Shown here: piece after piece, positions 34,797 through 42,571 of the stretch | How positions within the stretch are numbered: the stretch's first letter is position 1 | How the letters are laid out: each line of letters begins with the position of its first letter | Made by a program: the position numbers and the translations under genes | The notes under the pieces: model-generated | Database searches by the model: none | Told to the model about the DNA's origin: nothing | The model's input: the letters and a program-made list of their open reading frames with translations, nothing else | Source of the DNA: Hymenobacter cavernae | GTDB taxonomy: Bacteria > Bacteroidota > Bacteroidia > Cytophagales > Hymenobacteraceae | Length of the DNA stretch: 64,000 bases | Direction of reading: 5' to 3' | Assembly: GCF_014641455.1 (NCBI RefSeq) | Contig: NZ_BMHT01000006.1 | Coordinates: 1-64,000, forward strand

Positions 34797-35453
34797 ATGC
34801 CCAAGAAACTTCCTAACCTGCTCTTCGATTTCGGCGGTGTTATCATCAACATCGATTACCAGCGCACTTTGGATGCCATGCGCCTGCTCAGCGGTGAGGG
34901 CAACACGATTGCATTCACCCAAGCCTCGCAATCGGAACTGTTTGATTTACTGGAAACCGGCAAGCTTACCAGCGAGGATTTTCGCACCGGCTTGCGCAGC
35001 GGCTACGGCCTGCAAGCCACCGACGACGAGCTCGATGCGGCCTGGAATGCGATGCTGCTGGATGTGCCCGCCGAGCGCCTGGCGCTCATTGCCGAGCTGC
35101 GCGAGCAAGGCCACGAAACGGCCCTGCTCAGCAACACCAACCACATGCACATCAACGTCATCAACCAGCAGCTCAAAACGCAGTACGGCTTCGCGAATGG
35201 CATTGCCGATGCGCTCGACCGGGTGTTTTACTCGCAGGAAGTAGGGTTGCGCAAGCCGGGCGAGGAGATTTTCCGGCACGTACTGCGCGAAATGAACTGG
35301 AAGGCGGAGGAAACTCTTTTCATTGAAGATAGTATTCAACACATCGAAACGGCGCGGCGCGTAGGACTACACACGCTCTTCCTGGCGCCGCCGCTTACTC
35401 TTACCGAAGCCCTTCCTGCCGCCATCCGTGCCTTCCCCCCTACCGCTTCCTGA
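34797..35453 (+). CDS. HAD-superfamily hydrolase (subfamily IA)
   Basis: A 218-residue haloacid-dehalogenase-type phosphatase. The motifs are in order: nucleophile Asp11 in LLFDFGGVI, motif II LLSNTN near residue 113, motif III Lys in GLRKPGEEIF, and motif IV IEDSIQHI. The second motif-I Asp is Gly (DFGG), as in the group of sugar-phosphatase/epoxide-hydrolase-N-terminal-like HADs. Likely a small-molecule phosphatase. Its 3' end overlaps the next gene by 26 bases, so the two are translationally coupled. Confidence 0.88.
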   Translation: MPKKLPNLLFDFGGVIINIDYQRTLDAMRLLSGEGNTIAFTQASQSELFDLLETGKLTSEDFRTGLRSGYGLQATDDELDAAWNAMLLDVPAERLALIAELREQGHETALLSNTNHMHINVINQQLKTQYGFANGIADALDRVFYSQEVGLRKPGEEIFRHVLREMNWKAEETLFIEDSIQHIETARRVGLHTLFLAPPLTLTEALPAAIRAFPPTAS

Positions 35454-36633
35454 GGCGCCCGAGTTCACACCCGACGACGCCGACTTCTACCTAGCTTCCT
35501 CCGACCGACCGCCGCGCTGGCGCACCTATGCGCTTCATCTGCTGCTGTTTGTCATCACGCTTGTTACTACGACCCTGGCCGGCGCCGAGTGGATAACGGG
35601 TAAGACGTTTTTTGGGCAGGTCAGCTCGCTGCCGTTTACCGTACAGCTTACCAGGCCTGAAATTCTGCGCGGCTTGTGGTTTTCGCTGCCGTTTTTGGGC
35701 GTACTCACGGTGCATGAGTTTGGGCACTACTTCACGGCGCGCCACTACCGGGTGCGGGCCACGCTGCCGTTTTACATTCCGTTTTTCACGGGCGTGTTCA
35801 ACACCATCGGTACATTCGGGGCGGTTATTCGCATCAAAGACCGAATTTTCTCGCGTAAGGAGTTTTTCGATATTGGCTTGGCGGGTCCACTGGCGGGCTT
35901 TCTGGTGGCTGTGCCCGTGCTGGTGTACGGGTTCACGCACCTGCCACCGCTGGATTACCTCTTCCAGATTCACCCCGAATACCGCTTCTACGGTGCCGAT
36001 TATGCCCGCTACGTATACCGCGACGGAGAGGCGCTTGCCTTAGCTAAACCGCTGCTTTACCGCATCTTAGAAACGTGGTTGGCTGACCCAGCGCGCTTAC
36101 CGCACCCCAATGAGCTGATGCACTATCCGGTGCTGCTGGCGGGTGTACTGGCGTTGTTCTTCACTGCCCTTAATCTGATGCCGATTGGTCAGCTTGATGG
36201 CGGGCATATCTTGTACGGACTGCTAGGATACCGGCGGTTCAACCGGCTTTCGCTGGGGCTGTTCATTGCGTTTATTTTCTATGCAGGCCTAGGTTTGTTC
36301 TCGCTGCATACGAGCCGTGAAACCTGGCTTTATTGGGGGGTGCCGTATCTGCTGTACTTATTCGTGGTGTTTCAGCGCGCTATGCCTACCAAGCAGCGGA
36401 GCTTGTTTCTGGCGCTTGGCGTGTGGTCGGCGCAGCTGGCGGTGGCGGTAGCCGTGCCGGGCATTCAGGGTAATCCGGGGTGGCTGGTGTTCGGCTTGCT
36501 GCTGGGCCGGGTGACGGGTATTTTTCACCCTTCCGCACCTGATGAACGTCCGTTGAGTTTTGGCCGTAAAGTGCTGGGCTGGGTGATGCTGGCGATTTTT
36601 GTGCTGTGCTTCACGCCTTCCCCGTTCGGCTAG
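35428..36633 (+). CDS. Site-2 protease family (M50) membrane metalloprotease
   Basis: A 401-residue polytopic membrane protein starting at GTG 35428, inside the end of the HAD gene. The zinc-binding motif HEFGH is at residues 96-100 and the second zinc-ligand motif LMPIGQLDGGH near 250. Several hydrophobic helices surround both. Site-2 proteases cut transmembrane helices of regulators such as anti-sigma factors or act on membrane remnants; no anti-sigma gene is nearby. Its coupling to the HAD phosphatase is unexplained. Confidence 0.9.
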   Translation: MPSPLPLPEAPEFTPDDADFYLASSDRPPRWRTYALHLLLFVITLVTTTLAGAEWITGKTFFGQVSSLPFTVQLTRPEILRGLWFSLPFLGVLTVHEFGHYFTARHYRVRATLPFYIPFFTGVFNTIGTFGAVIRIKDRIFSRKEFFDIGLAGPLAGFLVAVPVLVYGFTHLPPLDYLFQIHPEYRFYGADYARYVYRDGEALALAKPLLYRILETWLADPARLPHPNELMHYPVLLAGVLALFFTALNLMPIGQLDGGHILYGLLGYRRFNRLSLGLFIAFIFYAGLGLFSLHTSRETWLYWGVPYLLYLFVVFQRAMPTKQRSLFLALGVWSAQLAVAVAVPGIQGNPGWLVFGLLLGRVTGIFHPSAPDERPLSFGRKVLGWVMLAIFVLCFTPSPFG

Positions 36634-36634
36634 G

Positions 36635-36747
36635 TTTGTTGATGTGCAGATTTGTTGATGTGCTGATTCGGTAATCGACCTAGGTAATTGAATTTGCTAT
36701 CAGCACACCGGCAAATCTGCACATCAGCACATCAACCCTCATCAGCA
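36635..36747. repeat. Inverted and direct GTTGATGTGC repeats
   Basis: TTGTTGATGTGCAGATTTG and a second TTGTTGATGTGCTGAT (36636-36667) are mirrored by CAAATCTGCACATCA and related sequence (36712-36736). CCTAGG lies between at 36679. It is a repeat-built intergenic hairpin with no coding content. Confidence 0.55.
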
Positions 36748-36764
36748 AATCAACATATTAGCTC

Positions 36765-37106
36765 ATGTCCTCTCCCGACCGCAACACGCCCGAATACCGC
36801 TGGAACCTAGCTGCTCGTATTGCTAGCGAAATGATCAGTGCCGGCCTGAGCCACCGCGACATCAACGAATCGACGACCTGCGATGATTTGCTGGAGCTAG
36901 GTGATTTGCCCAAGCCGGAAGTCACCTATCTGCGCAGCCTCACACTGCTCGCCGACCACGAAGCCCGCGACCTGTTTGCGCGTCACGCCCGCGGCAAAGC
37001 CACGCCCGAAGACCCGGCCGAGTGCACCACCTTCAACTTCTTCCGCCAGCTCGTCTGGATCAATCTGTACAGCCGCCCGGATGGCGAGGATGGGCTGCCG
37101 GTGTAG
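36765..37106 (+). CDS. Small hypothetical protein
   Basis: A 113-residue, acidic, soluble, largely helical protein (EYRWNLAARIASEMISAGLSHRDINESTTCDDLLELGDLP). It has no signal peptide or membrane segment. Codon use resembles its neighbours and the ATG follows the repeat directly. I recognise no named domain. Confidence 0.7.
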   Translation: MSSPDRNTPEYRWNLAARIASEMISAGLSHRDINESTTCDDLLELGDLPKPEVTYLRSLTLLADHEARDLFARHARGKATPEDPAECTTFNFFRQLVWINLYSRPDGEDGLPV

Positions 37107-37138
37107 AACCTAGGCCACGTCCTCCATATAAAAAGAAC

Positions 37139-37202
37139 GTCATGCTGAGCTGGTCGAAGCGTCTCTACCACAGTAGAGATGCTTCGACCAGCTCAGCATG
37201 AC
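37139..37202. repeat. Palindromic repeat, GTCATGCTGAGC family, copy 1
   Basis: GTCATGCTGAGCTGGTCGAAGC (from 37139) is repeated inversely, ending GCTCAGCATGAC at 37202, with one mismatch and a 4-base loop. A second member is at 41373-41458. It lies between converging genes and may end transcription. Confidence 0.8.
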
Positions 37203-37235
37203 ATTCTGTTGTTGAAGACCGAAAGCTAGGTTCTC

Positions 37236-38429
37236 CTAGCCTTCCAGGGCGGCTACGCCGGGCAGCGTTTTGCCTTCCATGTACTCCAGAAGCGCGCCGC
37301 CGCCGGTCGAGATGTACGACACTTTGCTGGTGTAACCTAGCTGATTCACAGCCGCTGCCGAGTCGCCGCCGCCGATGAGGGAGAAGGCGCCGTTCTGAGT
37401 GGCTTCGGCAATGGCTTGGGCTACGAACTCCGTGCCTACCGAGAAGTTCGACATCTCGAATACGCCCATCGGGCCGTTCCAGAGGATGGTGCGCGAGTCG
37501 CGGATGATAGCGGCAAACTGCTCGCGCGAATTTGGCCCGATGTCGAGGCCCATCCAGCCGAACGGAATGTCGAGGTTGCCGGCAATGTCTACGTCGGCGT
37601 CGTTGGCGAAGCGGTTGGCAATCACGCTATCAACCGGCAGCACCAGGTTCACGCCTTTATCTTTCGCTTTCTGAATCAGGCTCTTAGCCAAGTCTACCTT
37701 GTCGGCTTCGAGCAGGGAACCGCCAACCGAGCCACCTTGCGCCACGGCAAAGGTGTAGGCCATACCACCACCAATCAGCAGATTATCAACCTTATCGAGC
37801 AGCTTCTCGATGATCAAAATCTTATCCGAAATCTTGGCGCCGCCCATAATTGCGGTGAAGGGGCGCTGAGCATCTGTGAGCACGCGGTGTGCGTTTTCCA
37901 GCTCGCTCTGCATCACGTAGCCAGCCACACGGTTTTCGGGGGCGAAATACTGCGCCATGACGGCCGTAGAAGCATGGCTACGGTGCGCGGCACCGAAGGC
38001 ATCGTTCACGTACACGTCGCCGAGGCGAGCTAGCTTTTGGGCGAAGGCCGGGTCGCCTTTTTCCTCTTCGGGGTGAAAGCGCAGGTTATCGAGCAGCAGA
38101 ATCTCACCGGGTTTCAGCGCGGCAGCCGCAGCCGTGGCTTCTTCGCCAATGACGTCGCCGCCGAACTTAACCTCCTGGCCATATTCGTGTTGCAGCGCCA
38201 GCACTAGGTTGCGCAGCGAATTTTTCTTGTCGGGTCCGCCTTTGGGCCGACCTAGGTGCGACAGCAGCACCACGCTGCCGCCATCGGCCAGAATCTTTTT
38301 GACCGTGGGCGTCGCCGCATGGATGCGGGTGTAGTCGGTGATGCGCAGCTCTTCGTCGAGCGGTACGTTGAAATCCACGCGTACCACGGCTTTCTTGCCG
38401 GCGAAGTTGTACTGATCGAGGGTTCTCAT
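37236..38429 (-). CDS. pgk: Phosphoglycerate kinase
   Basis: A 397-residue glycolytic enzyme that transfers phosphate from 1,3-bisphosphoglycerate to ADP. Signature sequences: KKAVVRVDFNVPLDEE at the N-terminus, LLSHLGRPKG, the substrate-binding Arg in DNLRFHPEEE, NDAFGAAHRSHAS, and the nucleotide-binding C-terminal GGGDSAAAV and STGGGALLEYMEGKTLPG. Full length for a bacterial enzyme. It stands alone, divergent from the double D-Ala ligase-like gene. Confidence 0.97.
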   Translation of the reverse strand: MRTLDQYNFAGKKAVVRVDFNVPLDEELRITDYTRIHAATPTVKKILADGGSVVLLSHLGRPKGGPDKKNSLRNLVLALQHEYGQEVKFGGDVIGEEATAAAAALKPGEILLLDNLRFHPEEEKGDPAFAQKLARLGDVYVNDAFGAAHRSHASTAVMAQYFAPENRVAGYVMQSELENAHRVLTDAQRPFTAIMGGAKISDKILIIEKLLDKVDNLLIGGGMAYTFAVAQGGSVGGSLLEADKVDLAKSLIQKAKDKGVNLVLPVDSVIANRFANDADVDIAGNLDIPFGWMGLDIGPNSREQFAAIIRDSRTILWNGPMGVFEMSNFSVGTEFVAQAIAEATQNGAFSLIGGGDSAAAVNQLGYTSKVSYISTGGGALLEYMEGKTLPGVAALEG

Positions 38430-38591
38430 GGAATCAGGAATAGATTTTTAGGAAGTCTGTATACGGGTTTCCGGCCGCAATGTACCAGTAGCGTGGAAAT
38501 CCATTCGGGTTCGATTGTGTTATAGGGCAGAAATCTAGATTTCCGCGTTACAATCGGAGTAGCCGCGCTACTTCCTACCTTTACGCTACGT

Positions 38592-41342
38592 ATGAAAATA
38601 GGCATCTTCTTCGGCGGCCCGTCGCGCGAGCGGGAAATTTCCTTCGCGGGTGGCCGCACCGTATACGACAACCTCGACAAGTCGCTCTTCCAGGCCGTTC
38701 CAATCTTCGTGGACAGCCTCGGCAATTTTATTCTGCTCGATTGGCAGTACATCTACAAAGGCACCATCCGCGACTTCTACCCGCCGGTGGCAGCGCTGCC
38801 CGCTTCCGAGCACAAGCTGCAAGTGTATCTGGAGAGCCTCGGCGAGCTAAGCGTAGCGGAGCAGGACCAGATTATCAGTCAAGTTGGGCGGCGCGTGCTG
38901 CCTCAGGAACTAGGTTTGCTGATGGACTTTGCCTTCCTGGCTCTGCACGGCCCCGGCGGCGAAGATGGCGCTATTCAGGGCTTGCTCGAATGGTACGGCA
39001 TTCCTTACTCCGGCTCCGGCATTCTGCCCTCGGCGTTTGGCATTGATAAGATTGCGCAGAAAAAACTACTCAAAGCCCTAGGTCGCCCCACGCCTGATTT
39101 CCGCGTGATAACCGCTGCTGAATGGGACGTGGCCGACCCGGAGGCCACCCTAGGTTATTTGGTGCGCGAGCTAGGTTTGCCGCTGGTGTTCAAGGCGCCG
39201 CGCCAAGGCTCCAGCATCGGCGTGAGCATTCTGCGCGAGCAGGATGTGGCCAAGTTCGAAGCAGCTATTGAGCGTAGTCTGTTTCGCAAAACGATGATTC
39301 GCGAAGAGTGGCAAGGCCTAGGTCAGCAAGGACAGCTAGCCTGGTTGCAGCAGCTCACCGACATTCGCGAAGGCATCGGCCTACCGGTTCAGTTAACAGT
39401 TATCAGTGACCAGTTAACAGACGAAAATTCAACACTCGACACTCAAAACTCAACCCTTCTCTATCACCCCGAAGCATTGCTCAACAAGCTCAACGAGCTA
39501 TTCCAAACCGTTGAAGCCGTACGCCTGACCAACGTCGACGGGGAGACGCAGGTGCTGGTGGAGAGCTTCGTGGCTGGGCGCGAGTTTTCGTGCATCGTGG
39601 TGGAAGACCCGAACGGCGAGCCGCTTGCTTTGCCGCCCACGGAGATTGTGAAAGGCGAAGAGCTGTTCGACTACCGCTCGAAATACCTGCCCGGCCTGAG
39701 CCGTAAAGTGACGCCTATTGACCTGCCCGAAGCGGAGATTCAGCGGATTCGCGAAGCTTGCCAGGAGATGTTCACGACGTTTGGCTTCCAGGTGTATGCG
39801 CGTCTGGATGGCTTCCTAGGCAAAGACAACCAGCTATTCCTCAACGACCCCAATACTACGTCGGGAATGCTGCCAGCCTCGTTCTTCTTCCACCAAGCCG
39901 CCGAAATTGGCCTGAACCCGTCGCAGTTCCTGACTTACCTGATTCGCACCTCGCTGGCGGCGCGGCGCCGGGCCGGCATGCGCCCCGTGAAGCTAGCTTC
40001 GCTGCTACAGCAGCTAGACGAAGCCGTGGCCTCGCGTCAGCACGAAGAGAAACAGCGTACCAAAGTAGCCGTGATTATGGGCGGCTACTCGTCGGAGCGC
40101 CATATTTCGGTGGAAAGCGGGCGCAACATCTACGAGAAGCTGAGCTCCTCGGTGAAGTACGAGCCGCTGCCGGTATTCCTGACCGGCTCCGCGCAAGAGC
40201 ACAAGCTCTATCTGCTGCCTATCAACGTGATGCTCAAGGACAACGCGGATGATATTCGCGAGAAGATTGAGTACGCCGAAGCTGGCCACGATTTGCACCC
40301 GATTTTGCAACGCATCCGCCGCGAGGCTGAGCCGATTACTAGCACCTACGCTGGTCAGCCCACGGCGCAGCCGCGGCGCATCTTGTTCGAGGAGCTAGCC
40401 GAACTGGTGGATGAAGTGTTCATTGCCCTGCACGGTCGGCCGGGCGAGGACGGCGCATTGCAGCGCCAGTTGGAACAATACGGCTTGCCGTACAATGGTT
40501 CGGGTGTAGTATCTAGCAGCGTCACTATCAATAAGTTCGAAACGAACAAGCGGCTGCGTGAAGCAGGTTTACGTGTGGCGGAGCACCGCATGGCCAACCG
40601 CCTGGAGTGGGAAGCCGACGCGGAAAGCTTCTACCGCAGCCTCGAAACCCAGTTCCCCTACCCTTTCATTGCCAAGCCGGCCGACGACGGCTGCTCTTCG
40701 GCGGTGAAAAAAATCAAGAACCGGGCGGAGTTGGAAGCGTTCTGCCACCTCATGTTCCGCGACCAGGAAGACCTGGAAACGACGGCCGCCAACACGCTGC
40801 ACCTAGGTTTCAAGGAAGAATTCCCGCGCAAAGATGCTTTCCTGGTCGAAACGCTGATTGAGCGCGACGGCGCCCAGCACTTCCTCGAAATCACCGGTGG
40901 CTTGCTCACCCACTGGCGCCCCGATGGCACCTACGACGTGGAAGTGTTTGAAGCTTCGGAAGCCCTAGCTACCGGCGAGGTGCTGAGCCTGGAAGAGAAG
41001 TTCTTGGCTGGTGAAGGTCAGAACATTACGCCGGCCCGCTACGCCGCTGATGTGCAGGAGCGGCAGCGCATTTCGGAGGAAGTGAAGCACGAACTGCGCC
41101 GCGTGGCCGAAGTGCTGAACATCCAAGGCTACGCCCGCATCGACGCGTTTGTGCGCGTGCGCGAAACGGGCGCAGTGGAGGTCATCATCATCGAGGTAAA
41201 CTCCCTGCCCGGCATGACGCCCGCCACCTGCATCTTCCACCAAACGGCCCTGAACGGCTACACGCCCTACGATTTCATCGACCGGATTCTGGAGTTCGGG
41301 AAAGAGCGCACCAGCCGTTTGCAATTGGAAACGAAAAGCTAG
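38592..41342 (+). CDS. Tandem D-alanine-D-alanine ligase-like (ATP-grasp) protein
   Basis: A 916-residue protein with two complete Ddl-like units. Unit one (1 to about 465) starts KIGIFFGGPSREREIS and has HGPGGEDGAIQG, LVFKAPRQGSSIG and LNDPNTTSGMLP. Unit two (about 480-910) starts KVAVIMGGYSSERHIS and has HGRPGEDGALQRQ, FIAKPADDGCSSA and IEVNSLPGMTPA. The second has the classic ATP-grasp E-x-N metal site; the first has Asp for Glu (NDPN), so activities may differ. Ordinary Ddl is about 300-350 residues, so this is not the standard enzyme. Residues 267-290 look like a translated repeat insert (39390-39468). The following PASTA gene suggests a cell-wall link. Confidence 0.85.
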   Translation: MKIGIFFGGPSREREISFAGGRTVYDNLDKSLFQAVPIFVDSLGNFILLDWQYIYKGTIRDFYPPVAALPASEHKLQVYLESLGELSVAEQDQIISQVGRRVLPQELGLLMDFAFLALHGPGGEDGAIQGLLEWYGIPYSGSGILPSAFGIDKIAQKKLLKALGRPTPDFRVITAAEWDVADPEATLGYLVRELGLPLVFKAPRQGSSIGVSILREQDVAKFEAAIERSLFRKTMIREEWQGLGQQGQLAWLQQLTDIREGIGLPVQLTVISDQLTDENSTLDTQNSTLLYHPEALLNKLNELFQTVEAVRLTNVDGETQVLVESFVAGREFSCIVVEDPNGEPLALPPTEIVKGEELFDYRSKYLPGLSRKVTPIDLPEAEIQRIREACQEMFTTFGFQVYARLDGFLGKDNQLFLNDPNTTSGMLPASFFFHQAAEIGLNPSQFLTYLIRTSLAARRRAGMRPVKLASLLQQLDEAVASRQHEEKQRTKVAVIMGGYSSERHISVESGRNIYEKLSSSVKYEPLPVFLTGSAQEHKLYLLPINVMLKDNADDIREKIEYAEAGHDLHPILQRIRREAEPITSTYAGQPTAQPRRILFEELAELVDEVFIALHGRPGEDGALQRQLEQYGLPYNGSGVVSSSVTINKFETNKRLREAGLRVAEHRMANRLEWEADAESFYRSLETQFPYPFIAKPADDGCSSAVKKIKNRAELEAFCHLMFRDQEDLETTAANTLHLGFKEEFPRKDAFLVETLIERDGAQHFLEITGGLLTHWRPDGTYDVEVFEASEALATGEVLSLEEKFLAGEGQNITPARYAADVQERQRISEEVKHELRRVAEVLNIQGYARIDAFVRVRETGAVEVIIIEVNSLPGMTPATCIFHQTALNGYTPYDFIDRILEFGKERTSRLQLETKS
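39390..39468 (+). repeat. Repeat-like segment inserted in frame within the Ddl-like gene
   Basis: CAGTTAACAGTTATCAGTGA and a second CAGTTAACAG are followed by AATTCAACACTCGACACTC and AAAACTCAACCC. Such short-word repetition is typical of dispersed intergenic repeats, and its base composition is AT-rich against a GC-rich gene. It keeps the frame and is translated as a low-complexity loop (QLTVISDQLTDENS, then TLDTQNSTLLY). Confidence 0.55.
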
Positions 41343-41372
41343 GTTTCAGCGCCGAATTGATTGTAAATGACC

Positions 41373-41458
41373 GTCATGCTGAGCTTGTCGAAGCATCTGG
41401 CGTGCATTGGTGTATAATTACTACCGCACGCCAGATGCTTCGACAAGCTCAGCATGAC
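41373..41458. repeat. Palindromic repeat, GTCATGCTGAGC family, copy 2
   Basis: A perfect 33-bp inverted repeat: the arm starting GTCATGCTGAGCTTGTCGAA at 41373-41405 is mirrored at 41426-41458 around a 20-base loop. It shares the GTCATGCTGAGC-TGTCGAAGC core with the copy at 37139-37202. Confidence 0.85.
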
Positions 41459-41536
41459 AACCTAGGTTTCTAGCTTTTAACGCTAATTTCGCCCTCCTGG
41501 CTTCTAACTCCCAGCTCCTAGCTCCTCCCCTAAAAA

Positions 41537-42322
41537 ATGGCTTTTCTTAAATCCGACACCCCGCTCGACGTTGCGAAGCACCTGCTGGTGATGCTAGCGG
41601 TGGGGGCGTTGCTGTTGTTCACCTTTTTTTTCATCTACCTACCCATTACCACCCACCACGGTGAAACCATTGTGGTGCCGAAAGTGACCGGTATGCGGCT
41701 CGAAGCGTTGGAAGATTACCTCGACGACCACGATCTGCGCTACTTCGTCGACGACTCCAGCTATAACCCTAGGATTCAGCCTTTCACGGTGCTGACCCAG
41801 GACCCTGCACCGGGTGAGCGAGTGAAAGAAGACCGCAAAATCTACATCTCGGTGAGCATGAAACACCCACCGGTGATTAAGATGCCGACCCTTACCGGCG
41901 GCTCGATGAAGAACGCCCAAATGATTTTGCGCAGCTACGACCTGGTAGTAGGCGAAATCAAGCTGGTGCCGAACCTGGAGCAGAACGCCGTGCTCAAGCA
42001 ACTGGTGAATGGCAAGGAAATCGCGCCCGGCGCACCCATTGCCAAAGGCACCCGCGTGGACCTGGAAGTAGGCGACGGGCTGGGCAATCAGGAGTTTCCG
42101 GTGCCGAACGTCGTGAATATGCCGGCTGATGAGGCCACTACCCTGCTCGTGGGCCAGGGCTTACAGGTGGGTGAAATTTTCTACCAGCCCGCCCAGGAAG
42201 GACAGGCCGATGGCACCGTAGTGAAGCAACGGCCGGTAGCCGGCCCCGGCGCCACTATTCGCATGGGCCAACTGGTCGATTTGTGGGTAGCGGGCCAGGA
42301 ACCGGTGAAGCCAGTGCAGTAA
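41537..42322 (+). CDS. PASTA-domain membrane protein
   Basis: A 261-residue protein with one N-terminal membrane helix (LLVMLAVGALLLFTFFFIYL, about 17-36) and three extracytoplasmic PASTA domains starting near ETIVVPKVTGMRLEAL, VIKMPTLTGGSMKNAQ and FPVPNVVNMPADEATTL. PASTA domains bind peptidoglycan or muropeptides, usually on penicillin-binding proteins or kinases; here they stand alone on an anchor. The position just after a D-Ala ligase-like gene supports a cell-wall role. Confidence 0.92.
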   Translation: MAFLKSDTPLDVAKHLLVMLAVGALLLFTFFFIYLPITTHHGETIVVPKVTGMRLEALEDYLDDHDLRYFVDDSSYNPRIQPFTVLTQDPAPGERVKEDRKIYISVSMKHPPVIKMPTLTGGSMKNAQMILRSYDLVVGEIKLVPNLEQNAVLKQLVNGKEIAPGAPIAKGTRVDLEVGDGLGNQEFPVPNVVNMPADEATTLLVGQGLQVGEIFYQPAQEGQADGTVVKQRPVAGPGATIRMGQLVDLWVAGQEPVKPVQ

Positions 42323-42330
42323 GCTTGTTC

Positions 42331-42408
42331 GTCATTCCGAGCAGCGCGAGGAATCTGGATTAGATACCTAGGTTCGTAACCCAGATTCCTCGCTTGGCTC
42401 GGAATGAC
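42331..42408. repeat. Palindromic repeat of the GTCATTCCGAGC family with CCTAGG centre
   Basis: GTCATTCCGAGCAGCGCGAG (from 42331) is mirrored, with a few mismatches, by a copy ending GGCTCGGAATGAC at 42408. CCTAGG sits in the loop at 42367. It lies 9 bases after the PASTA gene. Confidence 0.75.
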
Positions 42409-42421
42409 AGTATGATTTAAC

Positions 42422-42449
42422 AGAAGCCGTGCCTTCCAGCACGGCTTCT
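42422..42449 (+). terminator. Terminator downstream of the PASTA gene
   Basis: AGAAGCCGTGC (42422-42432) and GCACGGCTTCT (42439-42449) form an 11-bp stem followed by T-rich sequence. Confidence 0.7.
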
Positions 42450-42571
42450 TTGTTGAAATTATGCGTAGCAAACCTAGGTATCATACTAAACTAAAACTCT
42501 TTTCGGTTAGCCTGTTACTACCTTGCCTGCACCCATAGCGTAATCACTGGAAGTCGCTTAACGATGAGCTT

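Noticed and set aside
36635..36747. Repeated GTTGATGTGC words as a CRISPR array.
   Set aside because: Units are short, inverted as well as direct, lack regular spacers, and no cas gene is present.
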